A stretch of DNA of 64,000 bases from NCBI GenBank assembly GCA_013396915.1, contig VWZL01000355.1, forward strand, positions 558,001 to 622,000. The letters are read 5' to 3'. Below the pieces are notes generated by a model, which was given only the letters and a program-made list of their open reading frames with translations, searched no databases and was not told the DNA's origin. This DNA comes from Stercorarius parasiticus. Taxonomy: Eukaryota; Chordata; Aves; Charadriiformes; Stercorariidae. Position 1 is the first letter of the stretch; each line of letters begins with the position of its first letter. Of this stretch, positions 49,965 to 62,100 are shown piece by piece. The position numbers and the translations under genes were made by a program.

Positions 49965-52900
49965 ACTTAAGCTGTTGCTGTGAAAATAATGCTTTTTAGA
50001 GTAAAGAGCAGTTAAGGTAGCATCACTTGTTACCAGAGGCAGATGTAAAAAGCCCAATTAGAAGGCACAGTAGTTGTTCATTTTACTACAGAGCAAAAAG
50101 CGTTGTGCACAAGGGCAAAAGAGGGCTTTCCCTTGAAACACCAATAGAGAGCATAATACAATGCGCTTCATGCCCCGCTCAAATATGGCCATTCCCCAAT
50201 AAAATAAACCTCCTTTGTTGGCTGGAGAGTATGTTGTGGGTGTTTCGCTTTCCTTTTGTTGTGTGCAGCTTCTTTCCAGCTGAGACTGAATGAGTAAAAC
50301 ATGAGGAAAAAAAAATAAAAAATCCCATAAATATTTTTGAAGTGATTCCAAGTTGAAAGAGCTAAGATGAAGTATCTTTTAGGGTTTTCAACTTTACTCA
50401 GCTATGAATAACATACACAATGCAAAGAAATTACCCAAGTGTAAAAGACATTTATCTGAACACTAAATTACAATGGCACTGGGAGCAAATCTGCTTGTGA
50501 CTTCAATTGCCAAAGTCATTTCCTGCTTTTTTGCAGTTGTGGTGTGAAAGTAGGAAAGCCGGAGTCAGGTGCTAACTTGGTTCAGCACATCTGTCTCCAA
50601 AAGCTTTTGTAGTATCTATACGCAGGAAGAGAGACTGGGTTATTGGTGGCCCAGAAAAGGAAAAAAATAAAGAAGAATATATCAAGAGACATTTGCATCA
50701 TCTCTTTTCCAGTTACACGGATGATTCTGTCTCTGTTGGCATTTGTATGTGCCTTCCAATGTAAATTAATGACTTCACTGATTTCAGTGAGAAAATTCAA
50801 ATGTTTATCAGTAAAAATGCGTCTAGATGTGCGACAGAGGGGCTTTCAGATTTTAGTGAGTCATTTTATACCACAAGAGCCACCTACGCTTATTAAGTAT
50901 AACAAGGTTGTAATTTTACCATGTCCTTTTTCCGTGTCTTCCAGTGTAAGGGCAAAAAATGGGGTGTGATATCAAACACAGAGACATGCTACCTTTGTTT
51001 TAGATAAATGTCCGTGCGTTGGCAGTGTGACCTCGCTTCCCTGTATTACTCCAAGAGCAACATTTAGGAGAACTGCAAATCGAGTGCTGAGTTATCCAAG
51101 GTGTTACCTGCAGCAATTACCAAGAGTTTAAAGGCAGGTGCTACATAATTCTTGGAGCTGAAACAGGTTTTTCCATAAGATAGAAAGGCATGGCTCGAAA
51201 TGTCAGAGGTTATCGCTCAACTGGGTGTTAAACTGCTGGAATTGTTTTTAACGCCTCACATTAACAGTGCCTGGAGACTGCAGTCCAGCATTTATTGATT
51301 TAAAGTAGTGCTGTGTGGGACTAGAGAGCCTTCTAATCCTCCAATTCTGCCAATAACCCACTCCAGGTCCTTATATCAACCACTTGACCTTTGCATTTCC
51401 ATTTCTTCTCAAGCATTTGGTGACGTCATTAATTTAAAATTCATTAAGGCAAGCACTGCTCATCTTTTATGTTGTGAAGCATCTTGCACATGGTGGTCTT
51501 AGCGTCTAGGGTCTGTAGTTCCTGCCACTATATAAATGAAGTCACAATAAGTGACAAGTAGAAGTTTCTCTCTGTGCTAGGGTTGTTGGTTGTTTTGTTG
51601 TGTTGTTTATTTTTCTCCAGAGAAACTGTGGAGAGAGCTGCTGCAGGTACAGTGGGGTTACTCTGGTCGTCAAAAATCCCCATTTGAAGTGGAATATTCA
51701 TTTTAGAGGTATTTTAACCTGCTGGCATAGTCAATTACAGTGAGTGGATGGCATTTTAAAAGCATTTCTTTCTTTTGAATTGAAATAACTTTTTAAGGTA
51801 GGAAGGCAGAGTGAATAGTTGCCATCTGGATGCAGCTAACCTCCCAGAGAATATATCGAGCCACGGGTCTATGCATATAGATTATATTTGTTCTTTTTAG
51901 TCAGTGATCCTAATTTTTTTTATTTCCCATTTGACCTGTCTAGAATGGCAGCTAAAAATTTCAATTTAAACAACTGTTGGAGATTCATTTGCTAGAACTT
52001 ATAAGCAGAAATAGTGTTCTGATTAGCAATGAGGCTGTCACCCTCCAAAGAATAAAGAGAAATCAGTTTTGAAGAAAAGTATGAATATGTATATGATACC
52101 AAGGCTGTTACACAAGAACCACATTATTGATTTAAATTACCTTTGGTTATTTACTACACTTTTAAAAGTTCTGCAGTTTACAAGAGGAGGCAAGCTCGCA
52201 CAAAATGCTGGTGTCAGGCAGGTAAAAAAATAATAAAGCACTTTAGTCCTGGTTTACAACCTTGCTGTTACACTGTTCACCTTCTTCACCAGACGTGTTG
52301 GTTATGTCTAATACTGGCATTTCTATGATGGAGAGCTCGCCAGCACATCTTGGTTTTAACACCATGGGGTATGCAGAGTAAGAGTGAGCAGGAAAGAGGC
52401 CACTCCGGACTTCAGGGATTCTTCATTAGAAACTTATACCATATGACCACTAAAAATTTATTATCTTTTTTGAGCTGGAGATCTGATTTATAGTCATCTG
52501 CGATCTTTTAAAAAAACCAAACACAACCAACCAATACTTTAAAAAGAGGTAGATGAACTCAGGATGGAAATCAAGCCCAAAGCCAGGCCAGGCTCTAGAC
52601 CAGTCTTGTCTACCTGAACCATTTCTCCTTCCCTTTCCCCCAAATGGCCCGTTGTTACAAACTTGATATTCATGGCCCTACATTTCTTGCAATTTGCTGA
52701 GATGGAAATAATTTCTCGAGCACCAAGCACTTCTCTGCCTGCCCGAGTGCCTCAACCCTGTTGTGTTTTTTTCTTGGGAATTTCCCACCTTGGTTTTGCC
52801 GTTATGTACCTGAAACAACTTAACTGAGTAATGCGATTTAACAAGGTGAATTATGAAAAGAAGGTAAAGGGAATTGAGGCCAAATGCAGCATTTTCATTA

Positions 52901-54545
52901 TGTTCAGACTAGCAAAAAATACAGTTTGGGTTGGAAAAATTGTTATTCATGTTGAATTAATACATCACATGAATGTATATATTCATGTAAAAACGATGCA
53001 GTGGTATTATATCTAAATGGTAGCACTGAATACATTTTACCATCTGAATTCAATTTTGTCCAACTAAATAACATTTATTAACATAGACATTAAAAGGGTC
53101 TAATTGAAACAGCTGACAAATGCAATCCTGTAAGATTGAGACTGATATTGACTAAATGTTACTATGAAAACTGGTTGCGTTCCTGTTTGAATTGGCAAAC
53201 CTTCAATTGATTTCCAAAGCAGAGGCGCATTGACCTATGTGAATAAGAGCGCCTGCTTGAGATGTCCCAAGAACGACGTTTGCATTACTCAAATTCACAA
53301 TACTTCATTCAGCAGTTTTCATGCCCCTTTTTGTTTCCCGGCTATAAACATTCATGCAAACAGCCTGTTTGCACAACTCCTTGGCCAGAGCCATTTATAC
53401 AAATATCTGTATCCGCATGCAAACACGGCTCTACCTGCACAGACAATGGTTCGATACTCATTATTTGCTATCCGCTGTTTGCCATTTGTTATTTTAATTA
53501 TCTTTGGCTATAATCATTTTAGCTGGCTGATCCGGGAGTAGTCAAGTCACTGAGGAGAAAATCGCATGTCCTGAATGACAAACAGTTCAGGCAGCCAGAG
53601 ACTGATGTGACCATTGTGGTGAACCCTGCAAATAAACACATCTATTAAAAAAACAAAAGCAATCTCCAAAATGTGTGAAAGCTAGGCAAGAAATACATTC
53701 AGCTAACTAGCACACAACAGTTAATATATCTAATGGTTACTCTGGGCCTAATTTAACAAAAAAAGGATCGGTACTTTTTCTTTGCTTTTATGATTGTGAA
53801 ATATTCAGACAATAGAATAACAAGCATTTTAAACACTGTCAAAGCCAGCTTTTCAGCTATCGGCACCATAGAAACACCTTTGATTTAACTATTTTTCCTC
53901 CCATCCCAGTTTCTTACTGCTTTGAATATCTTTGAATTCTCTGTATGCAAAGCAAAGGAGTTTTTTGGGGGGGGTTTGTTTGGTTTGGGTTTTTTCCCAC
54001 TAGTTCAGAATTTTCTTATTGAAAAAAAAAATGTTTAAAAAAAGGAATCAAAAAAAAGTCATTTTTCACAGCACTGCTGGACTGTTGGTCCCTGGGAAAT
54101 ACAAAGCTAGACTAATGGCTTGAACACAGCATCTATTTTTAGTTCAACCATAGAAGGCCAAATGACCTGAATGATTAAATCATGAAACAGGTGTCCTGGA
54201 AGAAGTTGTGGCACTGTGGAAAGAAAAAACAGCATTTTCACAGCGTAACCAGCCAGCACAGGTCTTTTTGTCTGGTTTAGAAATCCAGCTTTGCCCTCCC
54301 TTTCTTCTGCAGCCTTGGCCTTGGGTACCACCAGCAGCAAAAGGATGGGGTAGAGCTGCCTGAAGTTCATCCTTTTCCATGCTTGCAGTAATTGGCTTAC
54401 CCGTAGCTAGAAGTGCGACATTAGGTACTGTTAGACAATTGCTTGCAATCAATTCTTTAGGCTTCTCATTGTTATAAAATCAGGTGTGGTTTTTTTTTTC
54501 TTTTGGGAGATTAACATTAAGATTAAAGCCTGTTTGGTGTCAACA
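49965..54545. other. Unique stretch with CNE-like blocks, no gene
   Basis: No exon recognised. Two CpG-keeping, motif-rich blocks at about 51030-51310 and 53100-53560 look like conserved non-coding DNA. A T/G-rich low-complexity patch (TTTTTTGGGGGGGG and similar) lies at about 53959-53996. The remainder is AT-rich single-copy sequence. Confidence 0.5.
53100..53560. promoter_or_regulatory. Candidate enhancer with FOX/POU-like palindrome
   Basis: A 460-bp block in AT-rich surroundings keeps several CpGs (GGCGCATTGACC, AACGACGTTTGC, ATCCGCATGC) and is dense in factor-like words. TGCAAACAGCCTGTTTGCA at 53355-53373 is a perfect inverted repeat with 9-bp arms and a one-base centre. Each arm holds a forkhead-type TGTTTGC. 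The same stretch has ATAAACA and CATGCAAAC, and a second CATGCAAAC occurs near 53416. Two plus-strand frames stay open across much of the block, but neither has protein-like composition. I infer a developmental enhancer. Conservation in other birds would be the test. Confidence 0.3.
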
Positions 54546-54556
54546 CACGCGCACAC

Positions 54557-55962
54557 ATGTGTGCGACTAACATTAAGGACAACAAAAAAAGTTTTTATAA
54601 ATACATCAACAAAAAGAGAGCCAGGGACAATCTCCATCCCTTACTGGATGCGGGGGGGAAAGTTGCAACCAAGGACGAGGAGGAGGCTGAGGTACTTAAT
54701 GCCTTCTTTGCCTCCATCTTCAATAGTCAGACCAGCTATCCCCAGGGTGTTCAGCCTCCGGAGCTGGAAGATAAGGGTGGAGAGCAGAGCAACCCACCCA
54801 TAATCCAGGAGGAAGTAGTCAATGATCTGCTTCTGCACCTAGACGCACATAAGTCTATGGGGCCGGATGAGATTCACCCAAGAGTACTCAGGGAGCTGGC
54901 GGGAGAGCTCACCAAGCCTCTCTCCATCATTTATCAACAATCTTGGTCAACAGGGGAGGTACCAGATGACTGGAGTGTGGCTAATGTGACGCCCATCTAC
55001 AAGAAGGGTCGGAAGGAGGATCTGGGGAACTACAGGCCTGTCAGNNNNNNNNNNNNNNNNNNNNNNNNNNNNNNNNNNNNNNNNNNNNNNNNNNNNNNNN
55101 NNNNNNNNNNNNNNNNNNNNNNNNNNNNNNNNNNNNNNNNNNNNNNNNNNNNNNNNNNNNNNNNNNNNNNNNNNNNNNNNNNNNNNNNNNNNNNNNNNNN
55201 NNNNNNNNNNNNNNNNNNNNNNNNNNNNNNNNNNNNNNNNNNNNNNNNNNNNNNNNNNNNNNNNNNNNNNNNNNNNNNNNNNNNNNNNNNNNNNNNNNNN
55301 NNNNNNNNNNNNNNNNNNNNNNNNNNNNNNNNNNNNNNNNNNNNNNNNNNNNNNNNNNNNNNNNNNNNNNNNNNNNNNNNNNNNNNNNNNNNNNNNNNNN
55401 NNNNNNNNNNNNNNNNNNNNNNNNNNNNNNNNNNNNNNNNNNNNNNNNNNNNNNNNNNNNNNNNNNNNNNNNNNNNNNNNNNNNNNNNNNNNNNNNNNNN
55501 NNNNNNNNNNNNNNNNNNNNNNNNNNNNNNNNNNNNNNNNNNNNNNNNNNNNNNNNNNNNNNNNNNNNNNNNNNNNNNNNNNNNNNNNNNNNNNNNNNNN
55601 NNNNNNNNNNNNNNNNNNNNNNNNNNNNNNNNNNNNNNNNNNNNNNNNNNNNNNNNNNNNNNNNNNNNNNNNNNNNNNNNNNNNNNNNNNNNNNNNNNNN
55701 NNNNNNNNNNNNNNNNNNNNNNNNNNNNNNNNNNNNNNNNNNNNNNNNNNNNNNNNNNNNNNNNNNNNNNNNNNNNNNNNNNNNNNNNNNNNNNNNNNNN
55801 NNNNNNNNNNGGCAGGGGAGGTTTAGATTAGCTATTAGGAAGAACTACTTTACTGAAAGAGTGGTCAGGCACCGGAACAGCCTGCCCAGGGAGGTGGTTG
55901 AGTCACCGTCCCTAGAGGTATTTAAGAAACGTGTAGATTTGTCACTTCAGGGCATACTCTAG
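54557..55962 (+). pseudogene. CR1 ORF2 (reverse transcriptase), partial, gap in middle
   Basis: The N-terminal visible part (54557-55044, 162 codons, no stop) contains NKKSFYKYINKKRARDN, then EVLNAFFASIF, KSMGPDEIHPRVLRELAGEL, VPDDWSVANVTPIYKKG and finally NYRPVS, where the gap starts. NYRPVS opens the conserved RT fingers, so the catalytic F-A-D-D block would be in the gap. The last visible part (from 55813) reads [20 protein letters not shown] and [17 protein letters not shown], and stops at TAG 55960-55962. The two parts are not in the same frame across the stated gap length, which means little because N runs are often placeholders. The endonuclease domain is absent by truncation, so the copy cannot move on its own. 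The ATG at 54557 is incidental and partly in flanking DNA. Confidence 0.9.
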
Positions 55963-56077
55963 TGACAGAGATTGTAGGGGGTTTTTTTGTGTGTGTATGG
56001 TTGGACTCGACGATCTCAAAGATCCTTTCCAACCATGAAGATTCTATGATTCTATGATTCTATGATTTTATGATCAT
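54563..56077 (+). mobile_element. CR1 LINE, 5'-truncated, with ORF2 and 3' tail
   Basis: This is the longest sense CR1 in the window. It begins inside ORF2, runs through the linker and the start of the RT domain, is interrupted by 766 Ns (55045-55810), and resumes at the ORF2 C-terminus. It ends with a short 3'UTR and the tail ATTCTATGATTCTATGATTC up to about 56077. The 3'UTR includes GGTTGGACTCGACGATCTCA. Both visible ORF2 pieces are free of stops, so the insertion is young. The C-terminus ([18 protein letters not shown]) differs from the AAPSLEMFKARLDGAL type at 63177, so it belongs to another subfamily. No target-site duplication was found, as usual for CR1. Confidence 0.95.
55045..55810. 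other. Assembly gap, 766 N
   Basis: A run of 766 Ns inside CR1 ORF2. From family layout the missing piece, from NYRPVS to the C-terminal RLAIRKNYF block, should be roughly 1.2-1.3 kb in a full copy. Either the gap is underestimated or the element has an internal deletion. Repeats like this commonly break assemblies. Confidence 0.99.
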
Positions 56078-56079
56078 AA

Positions 56080-58630
56080 ATTAGACTTCCTTCTTTCAGA
56101 AACTGAGAGATTCACAAGTGTTTGCATATGGAAAACATTAATTTATTCAAACTTAATATCTTACAGGTAAACCCAAAAGTATATAGTCAACTAGATGATT
56201 TGCCTGATAAATCTATTTGTCTTCTTAATGAGCCTTTTTTTCTGAGGTAGTCTGAGCAACTCATGTATCTGAGCACATCAGTAACCTTGAAAACTAAGTC
56301 AATATTTGGGAAAAATCCTTGCTGCAAGATGCAGGAAAACTTAAAGCTGAAGATCTCTATAGGGACACCTGCTAACTGATGACTGGGCATGCTTGACATG
56401 TTGCTATTTAAATAGGATTAAGCATATAGAGTGAATGACGGGGGGGGTGTTTAAAAGTTCCCATAAGCAGGAAAATTCCTCAGTCTTTTCACAGGCATTT
56501 GATCATCCTCGTGCCTTGGCTGACTGCTGCAGATCAGCTCCTGCAACACAAATACACTTCAACTCAGGGGGACAAGGGGACAGAGTTGAGTTTCATGTTC
56601 CTTGGCAAAGCAAGTGCAAATTGCATTCCCAGGACCATCTGCTGAGATAGCAATTCCTCTCCGTCAAAGACAGAGCACATGGGCTGAAGCACTGTTAATA
56701 CATTGTGCCTTTTAAATAAATCACTTTATGCATACACAGATCATGTTGTGATATTTTTCATTTAGGACAATGCTTCTCCAAGGGAGCAAAGTAATATAAA
56801 GTTTACATCCATATGGAGTTTAGGGTTGTTTGCCCTATTAATCAACAGACAGTGCAAAGTGTATGTGCTAATAAAGCCTTCACATTGCACAGGAAAATAT
56901 TGTGTTCCTGTGTCTTGCCTATATAAGAAGCTAACTGTCCTGATGGATGGGAAAAAAGGAAAGGAAAAAGGAAAGAGGCTGAGGTCTTGGTTGGACAGCC
57001 ATGTGCTGCATGACCTCCTGAGGTTCTGCTGGCCAAGAAATGTTCCATCTGAACAACCTTCCCTTGAAAAACAGCAATTCAGTTGAGGCACTGCATTTTG
57101 AGCATTTTGTAGGAGCGTGCCAAGTATATCAAGACGTTTGACAGGATGAGGCAGAGTTGGTGTTGTCTGTGAATCTTTTATGTTGGCCATGAAGGAAACA
57201 CTTTCAACTCAGGGCTGAGAAGAAACTCCAGTTCCTGCATATCTGTGGGTCCACATGCAGAGCTGCAACATTTTTAGCACCATTTCTAGCTGTTTACTTG
57301 TGGGTTGCCAGGGAAGTGGTAGTGGAAAATCTGGGGTCTGTTGTCCTTCTGGTATTTCAGACCACATTCTACAATGGGCTCTGATTGCCCTCCTGCCTTC
57401 ACAGAGTGCTCTTTATAAGATTAGAGGTTGTGAAATGCTATACTGGAAGCATCTCTCATGCCTGCAAAGCTGAGGGTCTGAGTCACAAGTGCTCCAGCTG
57501 TGCACGAATCAGAGATGCTGTAATGTGAAAACAACAAAAAAGGTCTAGCATAACTTCCCTACTCACAAAACTACACATTGAGGGCACTTCCAGGTAGAAG
57601 CACCTGAGACCCCACAGGAAACAAGGAAGTGCCAAAAGATAATTCCTCTTCATTTAAGGGCAATGAGGTAAATTTTCATAATTGAAAAGAACTGTGGTAG
57701 GTAGTAATGATTTATATTTTTAATTTTGGATAATTCTAGTAGTCAGATAGCAAAATCCAAGATCAAATACTTGACAGACGTTATTCATCATTGGCATCCT
57801 AGAGAAATAATACTAGTGGTGCTGCCACTCTAGGTATTATTCTTTAAATAAATTTTAATTAGTGCTCTTACTATGTTCACAGCCTAGAGAGGTAGAGAGT
57901 TTTGTGTTCTCCTTCATTCTCCCTTCCTGATCTTTGACAGCTTTTGTTTATCAGCTAGTTGTATTATTACCAGCCCTAGCATGCTCCAGTAGCCTCAGTG
58001 ATCTGAGAGCACTGAAAAAAATAAACAACTTGAGAATGACAATGCTGGCAGCTTAGTGGAACAAAGAAGCTGACAAGCTACGTTTTGAAATGGCAATCAA
58101 TATTAACTTAAATCACACTTTAGAAAGTAGATTTGACAAATGGTATCAAAACCCTACCTCCAATTGACTTTTGTAAAGGAATGTTTCTCTTGTATTCCAT
58201 TTATGTTTCTAGAGGTTATTGACGCAGTTTAATAACATTTTCATGTCATCAGAGAATTTCTTATTACAACTGAATATTTTATTTTTTGTGCTCAGAGAAA
58301 GAAAACTTTAATCAGTGGAAAAAAGGTAAAGATGTTGAAAAGATATTCCAAATAGCTCAGTAACCTATAAGTAACCAGGAGACATTAGCATATTGTTCGC
58401 TGTCATTATAAGATAGCTTCTTACTGTCAGATGGGATTCACTTTAATATTTAGGCAAAACTCTTTTTCATAAAGATAGCAACATGGAAACTTATGCATGA
58501 TTGATTTTTCACTAAATCTGCATGTAATTAGTTTATAACAGTAGCACTAACAGAGGAATGGCTGCAAAATCATCTCCCTTTGGTAGGGAGGACCACCTGC
58601 ACCTCTACTGTATTCCTCTTGTGTATATAT
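56080..58630. other. Unique stretch, no gene recognised
   Basis: About 2.5 kb of AT-rich sequence. A G-run lies at 56440-56448. Overlapping open frames on both strands at about 56760-57190 (up to 142 codons) lack recognisable domains and start codons in good context. Nothing else is supported. Confidence 0.5.
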
Positions 58631-58634
58631 CCCT

Positions 58635-59180
58635 TGGTGTTAAAAACATCCAGTGACAGAGATTGTATAGCCTCTTCAGGCAATCTATTCACACACCAAT
58701 TTCAAACTATTAGAAATCTTATGATAAGCCTAATTTAGCCTTATGATTAGCCTAAATTTCCCTTGCTACCATCCAAGCCAATTAACTTTTTGCCCTGGTG
58801 TGGAGAAGAAACTTCTCAGCAGCAGTAGACATTGTGGAAGATTGGACTATCACGTCTCCCTTATGTCTTCTCTCCTCAAAAGTTAACCAACACTATTAAC
58901 TCAGTCTTTCCTTGTAGGGCATGATTTCTAAACCTGTACTCTTGTTCTTGGCCTCTGGACTTCCTCTGATTATCTCTCTTCTTTCTTGAAGTGTGGTGTT
59001 CAACAACTGCCACTAAACAGAGCAAAGTCTTATTCCACTTATCTTGTGAACAATTACCCTATTTCAACACCTACATATGATGTTTGCCTTTCTTTAAAAA
59101 GCCTGATTCACAGTAATTTCCAGCTCTTTTTCTGAAGAACTCTTGCTAGTTACCTAGTTTGCCCCTAGCAAAGAACGGAC
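58635..59180 (-). mobile_element. Ancient amniote CR1 (minus strand), about 550 bp
   Basis: The plus strand shows, in order, CCAGTGACAGAGATTGTATA, GCCTCTTCAGGCAATCTATT, CCTAAATTTCCCTTGCTACC, ATCACGTCTCCCTTATGTCT, TCTCTCCTCAAAAGTTAACC, CTTTCCTTGTAGGGCATGAT, TTCTAAACCT, CTTGAAGTGTGGTGTTCAAC and ATGATGTTTGCCTTTCTTTA. This is the reverse complement of an old CR1/L3-like LINE body seen across reptiles and birds. It covers the part encoding the ORF2 C-terminus and beyond, with many substitutions and deletions and no usable frame. A local duplication (CTTATGATAAGCCTAA and CTTATGATTAGCCTAA) sits at about 58719-58756. It is far older than the CR1 copies at 54563 or 63177. Confidence 0.75.
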
Positions 59181-59184
59181 TTTT

Positions 59185-62100
59185 CAGTGTCCTTACTGAA
59201 TGTCCTCAGACGCTGGCCTGACTGGAAATTTATTCCCGTTAAGACAGAACAAAATTTCACAAGGAAAAGCAAGCATGCCGATTTTAAGAAGAACATTTCA
59301 TTGATTCCACATCCGCAATAATCATTTCAGTTATGCAGAAAATTATCTATGACACACTGAACAACATGTGTGTAAACAGAGCAAATACTTGTGCTTCATT
59401 AATGGATTTGCATAAGAATTCACATCGTTTGATAGTATGGCTCTAATATACCTGATTTTGGTCTAATATACTGAGACTATTATACAGATGAGGTTGAATT
59501 TTTCATTACCATGCATGGCATGTAGTCATCTACATCAATGGGAAAAAAAAAACCCAACATCAAAGTAAAATCAGTCCTGGACTGTTCTGCACCTCAAATC
59601 CAGAGAGTCATTCTTGACTTTTAACTATTAGCAAAGGTAGATGCCGAAACATAAAAATATGAAGTAGTAATGTTAATCCAGCTACCAGAGCGAAGACATA
59701 AGAAATGCTACAGCAAAACCCCAGAATTACAGATATTCAGTCAACCTTGAGCGAGCAAAATGCAAGCTGGCTTCCAGAAAAACGAGAGTAACATATTCAG
59801 ACAGTGCTGTTCACGAGTCCCACGCTCACTGAGGTTTCTTGAACTAAGGTCAGGCCTAGATCTGGCCTTCAAAAATGGGCGGATTGAGAAGCAAGTCATT
59901 CTGAGAAGAGGGATGCTGTGTGCAAGCGTGGCACAGTGCGTGTGGGCGGACAGGGATTGGAAACAGCAGTGAACTTGTACAAATCACAGTGGTCAGAAAT
60001 TGGCTGGCCTGGGGGTGGCTTTGCATATTTTCAAACTTCTCCAGCAAAAGCCAACCAAATTAGCTCCTTTTGATCACAGTGCACAACATCAGCGTGGGCA
60101 GTGGTGACCTGCTGCTCAACATGGGTACGGTACATGCATGGGCTCAGCTCTCTCCGTGGCTGGGAACAGCTTTTGCATCCTGCAGCCAGACTCCACGTGT
60201 CCGTATTTATAGACCTCCACCTGTCACCCCTCCATTTCTTGGCTCCAGCTTCAAGGCGCACCTCCAACAGTTTCGTCACCTGCCAGCCGGGAGCCGTGCT
60301 GCCCTAAAGATACGATATTAATGAACAATCAGGCACGGCGGGTCTTAATGCTGCATCCCCCGTGGAGTCGCATACAAGTACCTCTCATTCCGCTCGCTGC
60401 TTTCATGAGGTGCAGTCACTGTGCCAGCAAAGAGACTGGCACTAATGTAAGGGCTTCGTTATGCAAAGGGGCAAATAGCTGGGAGAGACACACAATATGA
60501 GATTTTTATTATTTTTTTCCTTCACGAGACAGAAAGAAAGAGCATGCAGTCTTTTCGTTTCTGGGCCCTTCTCATCTCTCTTCTCAGTATAAGTAAAAAG
60601 CCTACAAAAACTGCATACCACATATACTGTTATTATTATTATCCTTGGCCTGTAAAAGGTGGAACAGGGTTTGTTCAATAGGGATATCTATTCTATTTAC
60701 TTTGCTACCCTTTTCCAGTTAAATCCTCTCTTCAGCTGCCTTTCTAAGAAGAGCACGTGGATTGCTTTTATCATTGTTATTTTAGTCCTTATTATTTTAG
60801 TTTTTTTCTTTTTAGCTAAAATGTGATTTTGCTGAATTAGAATAAAATAATACTGGTATCAACTATATCAGGATATCTTAGATATGTTCTTATATTCTAC
60901 AGCTGTTCTTGAATAAATGTTCTGCTTTATCCAGGGTCAGAGAGGTTACAAAATGCTAACTGAAGCCTTTAGATAGGCGTAAAATGGCATAAAGGTTTCA
61001 GAGTTTATTATTGGATCTTCCGACAAACCTGCCACAGCTCTGCAGCCCCATTCTGCTTCCCAGCTGCAGACTCGGACAGGAGCTAAGCCAGGGCAGGGCT
61101 GTAACTGCTGGCTGATGCTGGCAGAGGTTCAGAGTTAAGAAGCTGATCTAGTTCATGAATGTGCAGATCTGAATCAGGAGATAAAAACAGATGCAGAGGC
61201 CTATCCTGGCATGGGATTATCCTATTTCTAACCTCAAGTATGGGTGGGTTGGCCAGCATCCCATATGGGGTGGGAAGTGGAGGGAGCTGTTTCAGCATCA
61301 CCTGTAGGTAACTAATTAGCACTGAGCTCTTCAGCCCCTCACTCATCTAATTTCCTCCATTCTCATACCCAATCCCACCAGATACCCTGTCCACAAAACC
61401 TCTAAGTCATCCCAGAAAAATCCCAATATTTTGTCTCCCAAATGTACCCTGGCCCTTGACCACAAACCCCTGTACTGTGAGGGTGGCACAAGCGTGGGTG
61501 AACCAGCACACCTGGCTGACCATCATCATTGCCCATCAGGTACTCAGGGTGGGGAACAATGCATCTTATTTGTGAGTTCTCATTTTTCTAAAAAGAATGG
61601 TTCATGCTTCCCCCCGCCCCCGCAAAGCCTTTTTTTCTGAGAGTCTTTCACAGCTGCCTGCTACGACATCCAGGCTGCTCAAGCAACTGAGGTAGGAGCC
61701 TGGACAAGTTCTTGGTTATGAACTAATGCAAATGGAAGGAGGTACTACCTGGATCATGCCGTGGTCTTGAGGACTCATCAGTGCCACATAAGAGCAATGA
61801 AACACATATGTCGGTGAACAATCATTTATATTATTCATCTTTTCCAAAGGTGAATGACCAAGAAAGACCCCCCTATACTTCCCATGTTCCTTATATAACG
61901 TCATTCATATTCGTCTTCATTATCATTTAACAAAACCAGAAGAGGACCATCCTTCCTAAGCAGATAGCTGAGTGCAACCACTGACAGTGACACCTCTTCC
62001 CACAAATCCCATGCCCAAAGCCTTTGGCTGTCCCCAGGGAGTTATACTGTGTCCGTGACGCTTTACCTGCATAACGTACCATCATATTTGAGCCTCATAT

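Noticed and set aside
56762..57190. 142-codon minus-strand open frame
   Set aside because: It overlaps other open frames on both strands, with no domain or conserved motif visible.
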